Assembly: GCA_902464035.1 (NCBI GenBank)
Contig: CABQHT010000012.1
Span: 1-42,975 of the forward strand
Reading direction: 5' to 3'
Source: an uncultured Collinsella sp.
Lineage (GTDB): Bacteria; Actinomycetota; Coriobacteriia; Coriobacteriales; Coriobacteriaceae
DNA length: 42,975 bases
Positions 7,559 to 15,352 of the stretch are shown here, piece after piece. How positions within the stretch are numbered: the first letter of the stretch is position 1; each line of letters starts with the position of its first letter. The position numbers and the translations under genes are program-made. Under the pieces are notes generated by a model. That model was not told the origin of the DNA and made no database searches. It saw only the letters and a list, made by a program, of their open reading frames with translations.

Positions 7559-8872
7559 ATGAAGCTCACTATAGAATCGATGACCTACGGCGCCGATGGG
7601 CTGGCGCACGCCGACAACGGCAAGGCCGTCTTTGTGCAGGGCGCCGTGGCAGGCGACACCGTCGAGGCCGAGGTCGTACAGGACGGCAAGTCGTTCATGC
7701 GCGCCCGCACGACCGAGATTCTGGAGCCGAGCCCCGATCGCATTCAGCCCCCCTGCCCCTTCGTTGGCATCTGCGGCGGTTGTTCGTGGGGCAATCTCTC
7801 ACGCACGGCACAGCTTGCCGCCAAGGAGCAAAACCTGCGCTCCACGCTCGAGCGCATCGGCAAGTTCGCTCCTGAGCAGGTCGATAAGTTAGTACAGCCC
7901 ATCTGCCACACCAAGGACGACTGGGGCTACCGCAATAAAATCGAGCTCGAACCGACCGTCGTCAACGGTCGCGTGCGCCTTGGCATGCACGGTGTCGACC
8001 CCAGCAAAATCGTGACCGTCGATGCGTGCCCGCTGTTCGATAAGCGCTTCCCGAAGGCGCTCAAATCGGTCGTCGGCGCACTCAACTATCTAAGCGGCGG
8101 CCATGACTTGGGGCTCGAACGCGTGGGCATTCGCGCATCGCGCCGCACCAAGGCACTCGAGGTCGCACTCTGGACACCCACAGGCTCTTTTCCGCGCTCG
8201 CAAGTCTCCCGCGTGCTGGCGGACGCCGCTCATCCCACGAGCATCGTGCGCGTGATGAGCAAGGGCGAGAAGAAGGCCCGTCGCGTCTCCAAGGTCGAAA
8301 TGCTCGCCGGAGAGGGCTCATGGACCGAGAATATCGCCGAGGGTCAGATGCGCTTGTCTGCCCCGTCTTTTTTCCAGGTCAACACCAAGGGTGCCGAGAT
8401 TTTGATCGAGCTTGTCATGGAAGCGCTCGACCCGCAGGAAGACGAGCTTGCCGTGGACCTGTACTGCGGCGCCGGAACCTTTACCCTGCCGCTCGCCCGC
8501 CGCTGCGACTTCGTCGCCGCCGTCGAGGCCTACGGCCCGGCCGTGCGCGACCTGCGCCGTAACCTGGAGATCAACAAGCTTGATAACGTCGACGTCATTG
8601 GCGGAGACGCGGTGCGCGAGTTCCCCGACCAGGATGCCGACGTCTTGGTGGTCGACCCGCCGCGCGCAGGCCTCGCTCCCGAGGCGATCGACCTTATCGC
8701 CAGCACGAGTGCTCGCGATGTCGCCTACGTGAGCTGCGACCCGGCCACCCTGGCGCGCGATCTCAAACGCTTTGTCGAAGAAGGCACCTTCTCCCCCGTC
8801 AAGATCACGCCGGTCGACCTGTTCCCGCAGACCTTCCACTGCGAAACCGTTGTCCACCTCAAGCGCAACTAG
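7559..8872 (+). CDS. TrmA/RlmD-type RNA (uracil-C5)-methyltransferase
   Basis: SAM-dependent enzyme of 437 residues that methylates uracil-C5 in rRNA or tRNA. Domains in order: an N-terminal TRAM domain (about 1-60), an iron-sulfur cysteine cluster (CPFVGICGGCSWG at about 64-76, with a later Cys in VDACPLF), a linker, then the Rossmann methyltransferase with SAM motif DLYCGAGTFTLPLA, a DPPRAGL motif and the nucleophile loop VSCDPATLARDL. The motifs and the Fe-S cluster fit the RlmD/RlmCD/TrmA superfamily; which uracil is modified cannot be read from sequence. The ATG at 7559 was chosen because TRAM homology begins there; AGGGA lies close in front. Upstream in-frame starts at 7523 and 7544 lack an RBS. 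Confidence 0.9.
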   Translation: MKLTIESMTYGADGLAHADNGKAVFVQGAVAGDTVEAEVVQDGKSFMRARTTEILEPSPDRIQPPCPFVGICGGCSWGNLSRTAQLAAKEQNLRSTLERIGKFAPEQVDKLVQPICHTKDDWGYRNKIELEPTVVNGRVRLGMHGVDPSKIVTVDACPLFDKRFPKALKSVVGALNYLSGGHDLGLERVGIRASRRTKALEVALWTPTGSFPRSQVSRVLADAAHPTSIVRVMSKGEKKARRVSKVEMLAGEGSWTENIAEGQMRLSAPSFFQVNTKGAEILIELVMEALDPQEDELAVDLYCGAGTFTLPLARRCDFVAAVEAYGPAVRDLRRNLEINKLDNVDVIGGDAVREFPDQDADVLVVDPPRAGLAPEAIDLIASTSARDVAYVSCDPATLARDLKRFVEEGTFSPVKITPVDLFPQTFHCETVVHLKRN

Positions 8873-8978
8873 CCACTTAACCATTGCCCGGAAAAATCAT
8901 TCGGCGATTGAGCGTGGCAAGCGGAGGTCTTCGGGGTATAAGACGGCTAATTGTATGCCGCCTATGAAAGGAACCCTC

Positions 8979-9521
8979 ATGCCCAGCGTTGCCGTTCTCG
9001 CCGCCGATGGCTTTGAAACTATTGAATGCTTGACCATGGTCGATGTCATGCGTCGCGGCGGCGTGCGTGCCACGCTCGTCTCGATCATGCCCACGCGTGA
9101 GGTCGTGAGCTCGCTGCAGATCCCCGTGACCTGCGATGCGCTCTTTGATGAGATCAACTTTGACGAGTACGACTGCGTCGTGCTGCCCGGCGGCCTGCCC
9201 GGTGCCACCAACCTGCGCGCCGATCAGCGCGTCTGCGACGTGGTCTGCGAGTTCGCCGCGACCAAGCACGTTGCCGCCATCTGCGCCGCCCCATTTATCC
9301 TGGGCGAGCTCGACCTACTCGAGGGGCGCCAGGCCACGTGCTTCCCTGGCTTTGAGAAAAGCTTCCCCGAAGGCGCCTATACCGGCGAGAAGGTTACGCA
9401 AGACGGCAACATCATCACCGCCAGCGGCATGGCCCAGTCGCTCCCCTTTGCGCTTGAGCTGCTGCGCACACTCGCCGGCGACAAGGCCGTCGAGAAGGTC
9501 GCCGAGGGCATTCAGCTATGA
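8979..9521 (+). CDS. DJ-1/PfpI family protein
   Basis: Class I glutamine amidotransferase-like fold, 180 residues. The nucleophile-elbow cysteine is in AAICAAP (about residue 102), the conserved acidic residue is in LAADGFETIE near the N-terminus, and the family motif VVLPGGLPGA is present. Relatives include YajL, ThiJ and PARK7, variously described as chaperones, deglycases or stress proteins, so the reaction is left open. The ATG at 8979 follows AAAGGA with a good spacer. The stop overlaps the start of maf (ATGA), so the two are translationally coupled and probably one transcription unit. Confidence 0.88.
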   Translation: MPSVAVLAADGFETIECLTMVDVMRRGGVRATLVSIMPTREVVSSLQIPVTCDALFDEINFDEYDCVVLPGGLPGATNLRADQRVCDVVCEFAATKHVAAICAAPFILGELDLLEGRQATCFPGFEKSFPEGAYTGEKVTQDGNIITASGMAQSLPFALELLRTLAGDKAVEKVAEGIQL

Positions 9522-10099
9522 TTTTGGCTTCGCAATCACCGCGCCGCATCGAGTTGATGCGCGAGGCGGGCTATGACATTCGCGTGATTCCCGCAGATAT
9601 CGACGAAACGCCTTTTGATGGCGAAGCTCCGCTTACACTCGTCGAGCGCTTGGCGCGTGCCAAAGCCGCTGCCGTCACGGCCGAACATGCCGAGCCCAAC
9701 GAACTGACCGTCGCGGCCGATACTATTGTCACCTTCGATGGCAAGATTCTGGGCAAGCCGGCAACCGAGGACGAGGCGCGCACCATGCTCCGCGAGCTTT
9801 CGGGCCGCACGCACCAGGTCGCAACCGGCGTCTGCATCGTTAAGGCAGGCGACACGGCCGCTCCGCATGCCGCCGAGAGCCTGTCGTTTGTCGATGTGAC
9901 CGACGTGACGTTCTATGAGCTTACCGAAGAGCAGATCGAGCGCTATGTTGCCTCCGGCGAACCCATGGACAAGGCCGGGGCCTACGGCATCCAAGGCACA
10001 GGCGGCCGCATGCTTGTGCACGATATTTCGGGTGACTTCTACAACGTGGTGGGCTTGCCCATCGCTCGCGTCGCACGCGCGATTCAAAAACTCTCGTAA
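9518..10099 (+). CDS. maf: Maf family nucleoside triphosphate pyrophosphatase
   Basis: 193 residues. It opens with the Maf signature LASQSPRRIELM, followed by VAADTIV and GKPATEDEARTML, and has the conserved SGRTHQVATGV and YGIQGTGG segments. Family members hydrolyse dTTP, UTP or modified NTPs to the monophosphate and act as house-cleaning enzymes or in septum control. The ATG overlaps the previous stop by 4 nt, giving translational coupling. A strong hairpin follows at 10108-10130. The name is secure at family level; the preferred nucleotide is not. Confidence 0.93.
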   Translation: MILASQSPRRIELMREAGYDIRVIPADIDETPFDGEAPLTLVERLARAKAAAVTAEHAEPNELTVAADTIVTFDGKILGKPATEDEARTMLRELSGRTHQVATGVCIVKAGDTAAPHAAESLSFVDVTDVTFYELTEEQIERYVASGEPMDKAGAYGIQGTGGRMLVHDISGDFYNVVGLPIARVARAIQKLS

Positions 10100-10107
10100 T
10101 TGCATCT

Positions 10108-10138
10108 GGCGCTGGGTATCCCCCAGCGCCTACAATTT
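10108..10138 (+). terminator. Terminator after maf
   Basis: Perfect 9-bp stem GGCGCTGGG (10108-10116)/CCCAGCGCC (10122-10130), followed by TACAATTTT. Confidence 0.7.
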
Positions 10139-10199
10139 TGCCGTACCGTACGGATCCCGACCGGGCATAAGGCCCGGCGGAAAACCGATAGGAGAAAAC

Positions 10200-11201
10200 A
10201 TGGACACACTGCTCGAAGCCATCGATGTTTGCAATGTCGATGGCTTTTGCTTTGGCAACTATACGGACGAGGAGGCTGGCACCGGCTGCACCGTAATCGT
10301 GGCGCCCGAGGGTGCCACCGGTGGCGTTGACGTACGTGGTGGCGCTCCCGCTTCGCGTGAGACCGACCTGCTGCGTCCCGAAAACACCGTTGACAAGGTC
10401 CACGCCGTCTGCCTTTCGGGCGGATCGGCCTTTGGCCTCGAAGCCGCAAGCGGCGTGGCCCGCGAACTCGAGAGCCGCGGCATTGGTCTGCCCGTCGGCC
10501 CCACGCAGGTGCCCATCGTGTGCTCCAGCTGTATCTTCGACCTTGCCTTTGGCGACCCCACCGTACGCCCCGACATTGAGGCCGGTATCGCCGCCGTGCG
10601 CGAGGCGCTCGACCACACCCCTGCCTCGCTCGAGCAGGGCAACGTGGGCGCCGGCACAGGCGCCACCGTAGGTAAGCTCATGGGACCTGCCACCTGCATG
10701 AAGGCCGGCCTTGGAGCCGCCGCCGTGGCACTCGGCCCCGTCAAGGTGGGCGCCGTGGTCTCGGTCAACGCCTGCGGCAACGTTGTCGACCCCTTCACCG
10801 GCGAGCGGGTCGCCGGTATGCGCGCCGCAGCCGATAGCGACCAGATCGTCGACATGGAACTCGCAGCCTTTGCCGCCGCCGGATCCATGCAGATGCCGCT
10901 CGACCGCACCAACACCACCATCAGCTGCATCGTCACCAACGTGGAGCTCACTAAGGCCCAGGCCACCAAGGTCTCTCAGATGGCCGCAGACGCCTACGCA
11001 CACGCCATCCGTCCCACGCACACCACCAACGACGGCGACACCATCTACACCCTCGCCAGCGGCAAACTGGGCGCCCAGGCAAGCGCCGCCGTTCCCCTAG
11101 ACCTGCTGGGCATGCTCGCCGTAAGGGCTTTGCAAACCGCCATCGTAAACGGAGCCAAAACCGCCAAAACCTCCCACGGCATCCCCGGCGCCGCGAAGTA
11201 A
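10200..11201 (+). CDS. P1 (S58/DmpA-type) family autoprocessing hydrolase
   Basis: 333-residue Ntn-type hydrolase related to L-aminopeptidase DmpA and 6-aminohexanoate oligomer hydrolase NylC. Recognisable features are the early glycine-rich segment GFCFGNYTDEEAGTGCTV, LSGGSAFGLEAASGV, the NVGAGTGATVGK loop, and the junction RTNTTISCIVTNVEL, where the family self-cleaves to expose a catalytic Thr/Ser. The natural substrate is unknown. The ATG at 10200 follows AGGAG; the frame is open further upstream but runs through the maf terminator. A nested stem-loop (family C) begins 12 nt after the stop codon. Confidence 0.88.
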   Translation: MDTLLEAIDVCNVDGFCFGNYTDEEAGTGCTVIVAPEGATGGVDVRGGAPASRETDLLRPENTVDKVHAVCLSGGSAFGLEAASGVARELESRGIGLPVGPTQVPIVCSSCIFDLAFGDPTVRPDIEAGIAAVREALDHTPASLEQGNVGAGTGATVGKLMGPATCMKAGLGAAAVALGPVKVGAVVSVNACGNVVDPFTGERVAGMRAAADSDQIVDMELAAFAAAGSMQMPLDRTNTTISCIVTNVELTKAQATKVSQMAADAYAHAIRPTHTTNDGDTIYTLASGKLGAQASAAVPLDLLGMLAVRALQTAIVNGAKTAKTSHGIPGAAK

Positions 11202-11213
11202 ACTAGCTCGTCC

Positions 11214-11338
11214 GGTTGCCCAGTGGGTCTTGGTTATGTTTGCTGCTCTACAGTCCTGGCTCGCACGAAGAGCGCATTAAGTGCTCTTCGGCTCGTGCGG
11301 AACTCGCGACAAACATAACCAAGACCCACCGGGCAACC
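11214..11338 (+). repeat. Nested stem-loop element, family C copy 1
   Basis: Outer arms 11214-11241 and 11311-11338 are 28 bp with one mismatch. The core holds a conserved ACAGTCCTG and an inner hairpin (11262-11299) with loop ATTAA and a 5-nt bulge GGCTC. The core matches the reverse complement of the element at 11432-11541, whose outer arms have unrelated sequence. Relative to the preceding gene both copies have the same orientation. No T-tract follows. Confidence 0.85.
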
Positions 11339-11373
11339 TACCAACCAAAATCTTTTCAGCCCAGGCCCCTGTG

Positions 11374-11406
11374 TACCGCGCGTCTAAGATTTTCAAATTC
11401 AAATAA
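11374..11406 (+). pseudogene. Remnant of a glycosyltransferase C-terminus
   Basis: Codons at 11374-11406 read YRASKIFKFK and stop. The intact glycosyltransferase on the other strand ends LYRLASKIFKFN and stop. The last six sense codons match at 16 of 18 bases. Nothing alignable was seen further upstream in this frame. This is probably the tail of a deleted paralogue, or a product of local inversion between the two family C elements. The short length makes it tentative. Confidence 0.45.
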
Positions 11407-11431
11407 CCTGACAATCGATTCTTATAGCAGA

Positions 11432-11541
11432 GGCCCCTTGGCCTTTAGTTTGATACAAGTTCCGCACGAGCCGGAAAGCACTTAATGTGCTTTCCGTGCG
11501 AGCAGGACTGTTCGCAGTAGCAAACTAAAGGCCAAGGGGCC
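11432..11541 (-). repeat. Nested stem-loop element, family C copy 2
   Basis: Perfect 21-bp outer arms at 11432-11452 and 11521-11541. Core hairpin at 11463-11500. Compared with copy 1, the inner stem has compensatory changes (A-T to G-C and G-C to A-T pairs), while the ATTAA loop, the GGCTC bulge and ACAGTCCTG are kept. It lies 32 bp after the glycosyltransferase stop codon, in that gene's sense. Confidence 0.85.
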
Positions 11542-11573
11542 CAGTCAACCTATCAGCAGCGATTACTCAGCAG

Positions 11574-12605
11574 CTAGTTGAATTTGAAGATCTTTGAGGC
11601 AAGACGGTATAGGCCGAGTGTGGTTTTGTCTCCGGCACGACCGCGGAGGTTGGTGAAGAAGCCGACCACACCGTAACGTGCACGACGATACATACGCTCG
11701 TCATAGGCCTTCAAATCATTCCACAGCGTCTTCAGACGCTCATCGGCACAATCCTCGTCGGAAAGCTTGGTGAGCACCGAGCAGATCGCCATCATCATGG
11801 TGAAGTAGCCCATCATGTACGAACGCAAACGCGACGACTCGACATCGCTGTACAGGTGGTACGACTCCATCATGATACGCGTAACACGGAACTGCTGGTC
11901 CAGACGCTTGACCATCGTGGCCTCGTTGACACTCTGGCCCTCGCGACCGATAAAGTAGCGATAGAGGTCGATGTCGGCGTAGTACATGGTCTTGCAACGC
12001 GGCAGCGGCACGTAGGCGTAGATGTTGTCCACATAGAACGTGTGCGGCGGCATGGGAAGGTTGGACTCGCGCAGCACATCCGTGCGATAGCACAGGCTGT
12101 GCATGAGCAGATTCTGGTCCAGGCGGAAATGGCCGATCTGGTCCCAGGTAAAGATCTTTTTTCGAGGCAGGGCAAACTTGTAACCAATGGCCGTATGCGT
12201 ACCCTCGTAAACCTTCTCGTACACGTAGTTCGAGATAAACAGGTCAACGCGCTGGTCGCGCTCTTCAAAGCCGCGCAGAATCGACAGCATGGTCGAAAGG
12301 GCAGCGCCGTCAAGCCAGTCGTCCGAGTCGACAACCTTGTAGTAGGTGCCCTGCGCCTCGCGCAGACCCGAAAGGACGGCAATACCGTGGCCGCCATTCT
12401 CCTGGTGCACCGCGCGGATGATTCCAGGATAACGGGCCTCCCACTCGTCGGCCTTGGCGGCCGTCTCATCCTTGGAGCCGTCGTCCACCACGATAATCTC
12501 GATATCGGTGGCATAATTGCTCCCCTCCAAGATGGAGGTGATGCAATGGTCCATGTCCTTAGCGGCGTTATACGAGGGAATACCGAATGTTATGACTTTA
12601 TGCAT
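11574..12605 (-). CDS. Family 2 glycosyltransferase
   Basis: 343 residues with an N-terminal GT-A domain: ITFGIPSYNAAKDM at the start, VVDDGSKDET, and the metal-binding DSDDW (about residues 96-100). The C-terminal half is helical and rich in Arg/Tyr, with no clear membrane span. The start ATG (12605) lies inside the end of glf, an 8-nt overlap that points to translational coupling. The pairing with UDP-galactopyranose mutase suggests transfer of galactofuranose to a cell-surface glycan; donor and acceptor are inferred, not shown. An apparent tail remnant of a paralogue lies at 11374-11406 on the other strand. Confidence 0.88.
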   Translation of the reverse strand: MHKVITFGIPSYNAAKDMDHCITSILEGSNYATDIEIIVVDDGSKDETAAKADEWEARYPGIIRAVHQENGGHGIAVLSGLREAQGTYYKVVDSDDWLDGAALSTMLSILRGFEERDQRVDLFISNYVYEKVYEGTHTAIGYKFALPRKKIFTWDQIGHFRLDQNLLMHSLCYRTDVLRESNLPMPPHTFYVDNIYAYVPLPRCKTMYYADIDLYRYFIGREGQSVNEATMVKRLDQQFRVTRIMMESYHLYSDVESSRLRSYMMGYFTMMMAICSVLTKLSDEDCADERLKTLWNDLKAYDERMYRRARYGVVGFFTNLRGRAGDKTTLGLYRLASKIFKFN

Positions 12606-13800
12606 GGCAGGCGATAATCTCATCCGAAAGATCGAGGGCGGAATTGGTCACGGCATCCATATCGTAGTAACGATACTCGGCCAGACGACCCACCGGGTGG
12701 AAGTTTGTCAGGTTCTGGACGCGCTCAAGATAGCGCTCATAGAGCTCACGGTTCTCGGGCTCAAGAATGGCGTAATACGGCGTCTCGCCCGAGCCGGGCG
12801 TATAGGCCTTGGAGTACTCCTTCATGATGGTGGTCTTGCCGGGCAAAACCTGACCGGTCATGTTCTTGAACTCGGTGATGCGCGTGTAATCCTCGCTCGT
12901 GGTGTAGTTGACGGTGCCCACGGGCTGGAACTGGTCCATATCGAGCGTCTCGAACTTCATGTCGAGCGTGCGGTACGGCAGCGCGCCCAGGTCGAGGTTG
13001 AACAGCTCATCGAGCGGACCGGTATAGACAATCTCGCCGCCGTAGACCTTGCCGTCGACCTTGACGGTTGTCTCGTCGATCTCGAAGAGATCGCGAGCAT
13101 CCACGTCGCAGAACACATCAATCAGGTCGTGGTCGAGCATGTGCTCAAACAGCGCCGTGTAGCCATCCTGCGGCATACCCTGGAAGGGAGCTTGCGGGAA
13201 GTAGCGGTCATCGTCGCCCACAAAGACGGGAACGCGACCGGTGATCGAGGGATCGATCTGGTCGGGCGTCTGGCCCCACTGCTTCATGGTGTAATGCAAA
13301 AAGACGTTCTCGTAGACATAATCGGCGACCTCGGCCAAGTCGGGGTCGTTCTTCTTACGCAGCTCCATGATGGGCACCTTGACATCCTTGCCAAAGGTCT
13401 CCACGAGCTTCTGATACAGCTCCTCGCCGCGCTCATCACCAAAGGCGAGCTTGAGACTCGCATGGTTGAAGGGCACGGGCATAAGGGTGCCGTTGATGTT
13501 GGCGAGCACCTTGTGCTGATAATCCGTCCACTTGGTAAAGCGCGACAGGAAATTGTGCACGCGCTCGTTAAAGGTGTGATAGATGTGCGGACCGTACTCG
13601 TGGATCAGGATTCCGGCCTCGTCAGTGCAGTCATAGGCATTGCCCGCAATGTGGCTACGGCGCTCCAAAACGGCGACACGATAGCCGATGGTCTCGGCAA
13701 GACGGCGGGCGCAAACGGCACCGGCATATCCAGCACCGACGACAATCATGTCGTACGCGCCGGCGTTAAAGCCTTCAGGCAGGCCTGAGGTAATCTGCAT
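12598..13800 (-). CDS. glf: UDP-galactopyranose mutase
   Basis: FAD enzyme interconverting UDP-galactopyranose and UDP-galactofuranose, the only source of activated Galf. 400 residues. The dinucleotide-binding motif is IVVGAGYAGAVCARRLAE near residues 19-36, followed by ERRSHIAGNAYD, EYGPHIYHTF and the later PVGTVNYT and YAILEPENRELYERY segments typical of Glf. The ATG at 13800 has AAGGAG upstream. First gene of a two-gene unit with the overlapping glycosyltransferase, divergent from pta across 230 bp. Confidence 0.95.
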   Translation of the reverse strand: MQITSGLPEGFNAGAYDMIVVGAGYAGAVCARRLAETIGYRVAVLERRSHIAGNAYDCTDEAGILIHEYGPHIYHTFNERVHNFLSRFTKWTDYQHKVLANINGTLMPVPFNHASLKLAFGDERGEELYQKLVETFGKDVKVPIMELRKKNDPDLAEVADYVYENVFLHYTMKQWGQTPDQIDPSITGRVPVFVGDDDRYFPQAPFQGMPQDGYTALFEHMLDHDLIDVFCDVDARDLFEIDETTVKVDGKVYGGEIVYTGPLDELFNLDLGALPYRTLDMKFETLDMDQFQPVGTVNYTTSEDYTRITEFKNMTGQVLPGKTTIMKEYSKAYTPGSGETPYYAILEPENRELYERYLERVQNLTNFHPVGRLAEYRYYDMDAVTNSALDLSDEIIACHA

Positions 13801-13878
13801 CGATACTCCTTGTCAAAAGCCACGGGCTCGTTAGCTGGGCTTTTCTCGAACATTCTTCGAGACATATTTATCAGAGCG

Positions 13879-13978
13879 ATTATAGCGCTAATGCGTCCTA
13901 TAATGAGCTTGCCACACAAGGAAAGCTCAAGCACCGCGGCGTACATAATTGAAAGGTAAACCCGCTAGCAGCGGGTTT
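13879..13978. promoter_or_regulatory. Divergent glf/pta promoter region with leader hairpin
   Basis: Two TATAAT boxes face away from each other: plus strand 13899-13904 (toward pta) and minus strand 13884-13879 (toward glf). Neither has a convincing -35. A 9-bp hairpin AAACCCGCT (13958-13966)/AGCGGGTTT (13970-13978) lies in the pta leader and could act as an early terminator or attenuator. Confidence 0.4.
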
Positions 13979-14031
13979 ATTCGTGAACAGCCGGGCGCCT
14001 GGAGCTTAGCGAACCGCTTGCAAGGAGTAAC

Positions 14032-15012
14032 ATGAGCGATTTCCTAAACCGTATGAAGTCTGCCGCCAAGGCCGACCTTAAGACCATCGTCCTGCCCGAG
14101 GGCGAGGATCCGCGCACCATCGTCGCGGCCAACAAGATCATCGAGGAAGGCCTGGCCAACATCGTCATCCTGGGCGATCCCAACGAGATCAACGTTCCCG
14201 GCGCCACCGTCATCGACCCGCGCAATGCCGAGAAGCACGAGGAGTACGCGCAGAAGTTTGCCGAGCTCCGCGCCAAGAAGGGCGTTACCATCGAGCAGGC
14301 TCGCGCCCAGGTGATGGACGCCACCTACTTTGGCACCATGATGGTCAAGATGGGCGACGCCGACGGCCTGGTCTCCGGCGCCTGCCACTCCACCGCCGAT
14401 ACCCTGCGCCCCGCGCTGCAGATTCTCAAGACCGCCCCGGGCACCAAGCTGGTCTCGGCCTTCTTCGTGATGTGCACCGACACCTCGCAGTTCGGCACCG
14501 ACGGCACGCTGATCTTCGCCGACTGCGGCCTCAACATCAACCCGTCCTCCGACGAGCTCTCCGAGATCGCCATCGCCTCCGCTCACTCCTGGTCCACCTT
14601 CATGGGCAACGTTGAGCCGCACGTGGCCATGCTCTCCTACTCCACCATGGGCTCCGCCGGCGGCGAGGTCGCCAAGAAGGTCCAAGAGGCCGTGAAGTTC
14701 TGCAAGGAGAAGGCTCCCGAGCTCGCCATCGACGGCGACCTGCAGCTCGATGCCGCTATCGTCCCCACCGTCGCCCAGCTCAAGGCTCCCGGCTCCTCCG
14801 TTGCCGGCAAGGCCAACGTGCTCGTGTTCCCCGACCTCGAGGCCGGCAACATCGGCTACAAGCTGGTTCAGCGCTTCGCTGGCGCCGACGCTTACGGCCC
14901 CATCCTGCAGGGCATCGCCAAGCCGGTTAACGACCTTTCGCGCGGCTGCTCTGCCGACGACATCGTGGGTGTCGTGGCCATCACCGCCGTCCAGGCTCAG
15001 ATGGCTGAATAG
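14032..15012 (+). CDS. pta: Phosphate acetyltransferase
   Basis: Converts acetyl-CoA and phosphate to acetyl phosphate, the entry to substrate-level ATP formation by acetate kinase. 326 residues, the short single-domain form. Family segments seen: IVLPEGEDPRT, MDATYFGTMMVKMGDADGLVSGA, DTSQFGTDGTLIFADCG, ALLSYS-like MLSYSTMGSAGG, and the C-terminal NVLVFPDLEAGNIGYKLVQR. AAGGAG precedes the ATG. Unlike the usual pta-ackA operon order, it converges on two acetate kinase genes across a long structured intergenic region, so the two steps are separately transcribed. Confidence 0.96.
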   Translation: MSDFLNRMKSAAKADLKTIVLPEGEDPRTIVAANKIIEEGLANIVILGDPNEINVPGATVIDPRNAEKHEEYAQKFAELRAKKGVTIEQARAQVMDATYFGTMMVKMGDADGLVSGACHSTADTLRPALQILKTAPGTKLVSAFFVMCTDTSQFGTDGTLIFADCGLNINPSSDELSEIAIASAHSWSTFMGNVEPHVAMLSYSTMGSAGGEVAKKVQEAVKFCKEKAPELAIDGDLQLDAAIVPTVAQLKAPGSSVAGKANVLVFPDLEAGNIGYKLVQRFAGADAYGPILQGIAKPVNDLSRGCSADDIVGVVAITAVQAQMAE

Positions 15013-15027
15013 CTTACATATCCCCTC

Positions 15028-15147
15028 GGGACCCTGCAGGGCAAAGCTCTGAAAACGTCCTCGGACATGCAAAGAGGCTCCGCTGCGCGCTTCGCGCGGC
15101 GGAGCCTCTTTGCGGAATGTTTTCAGAGCTTTGCCCTGCAGGGTCCC
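15028..15147. repeat. Nested stem-loop element, family B
   Basis: Perfect 29-bp outer arms at 15028-15056 and 15119-15147, and a perfect inner 15-bp stem (15069-15083/15099-15113) capped by a GCGCG/CGCGC helix. The linkers are GTCCTCGGACAT and GGAAT. It starts 15 bp after the pta stop. Its architecture is like families A and C but its core sequence is different. The next 148 bp up to 15295 hold no gene I can support. Confidence 0.8.
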
Positions 15148-15295
15148 TGCCGTCACGCAGCAGTCAGGGAATCTGAAGTGGGCGGCGGCTTGGCTACGAG
15201 CTGGGGCTGAGGATCTGAACGAATGGGTGACGTTGCTGGGAGCGCAGGCGTTGCCGGCGATGATCACTTTGGAACTGGAATTTCCGCCTGCTAGT

Positions 15296-15332
15296 AAAAA
15301 GGCCTCCGGGCTGTTGCTCTGGAGGCCTTTTT
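15296..15332. terminator. Bidirectional terminator between pta and ackA
   Basis: Perfect 12-bp arms AAAAAGGCCTCC (15296-15307)/GGAGGCCTTTTT (15321-15332), with T-runs on both strands. Confidence 0.9.
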
Positions 15333-15352
15333 GTCAATTACAGACGAATGCG

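Noticed and set aside
9915..10199. N-terminal extension of the P1 hydrolase frame
   Set aside because: It lies in another frame of maf and runs through the maf terminator; homology and AGGAG support the start at 10200.
15148..15295. Open frame crossing the pta/ackA gap with protein-like residues (AWLRAGAEDLNEWVTLLG)
   Set aside because: It runs out of the family B stem and on into antisense ackA, with no RBS or recognisable family; it could be a relic but cannot be supported.
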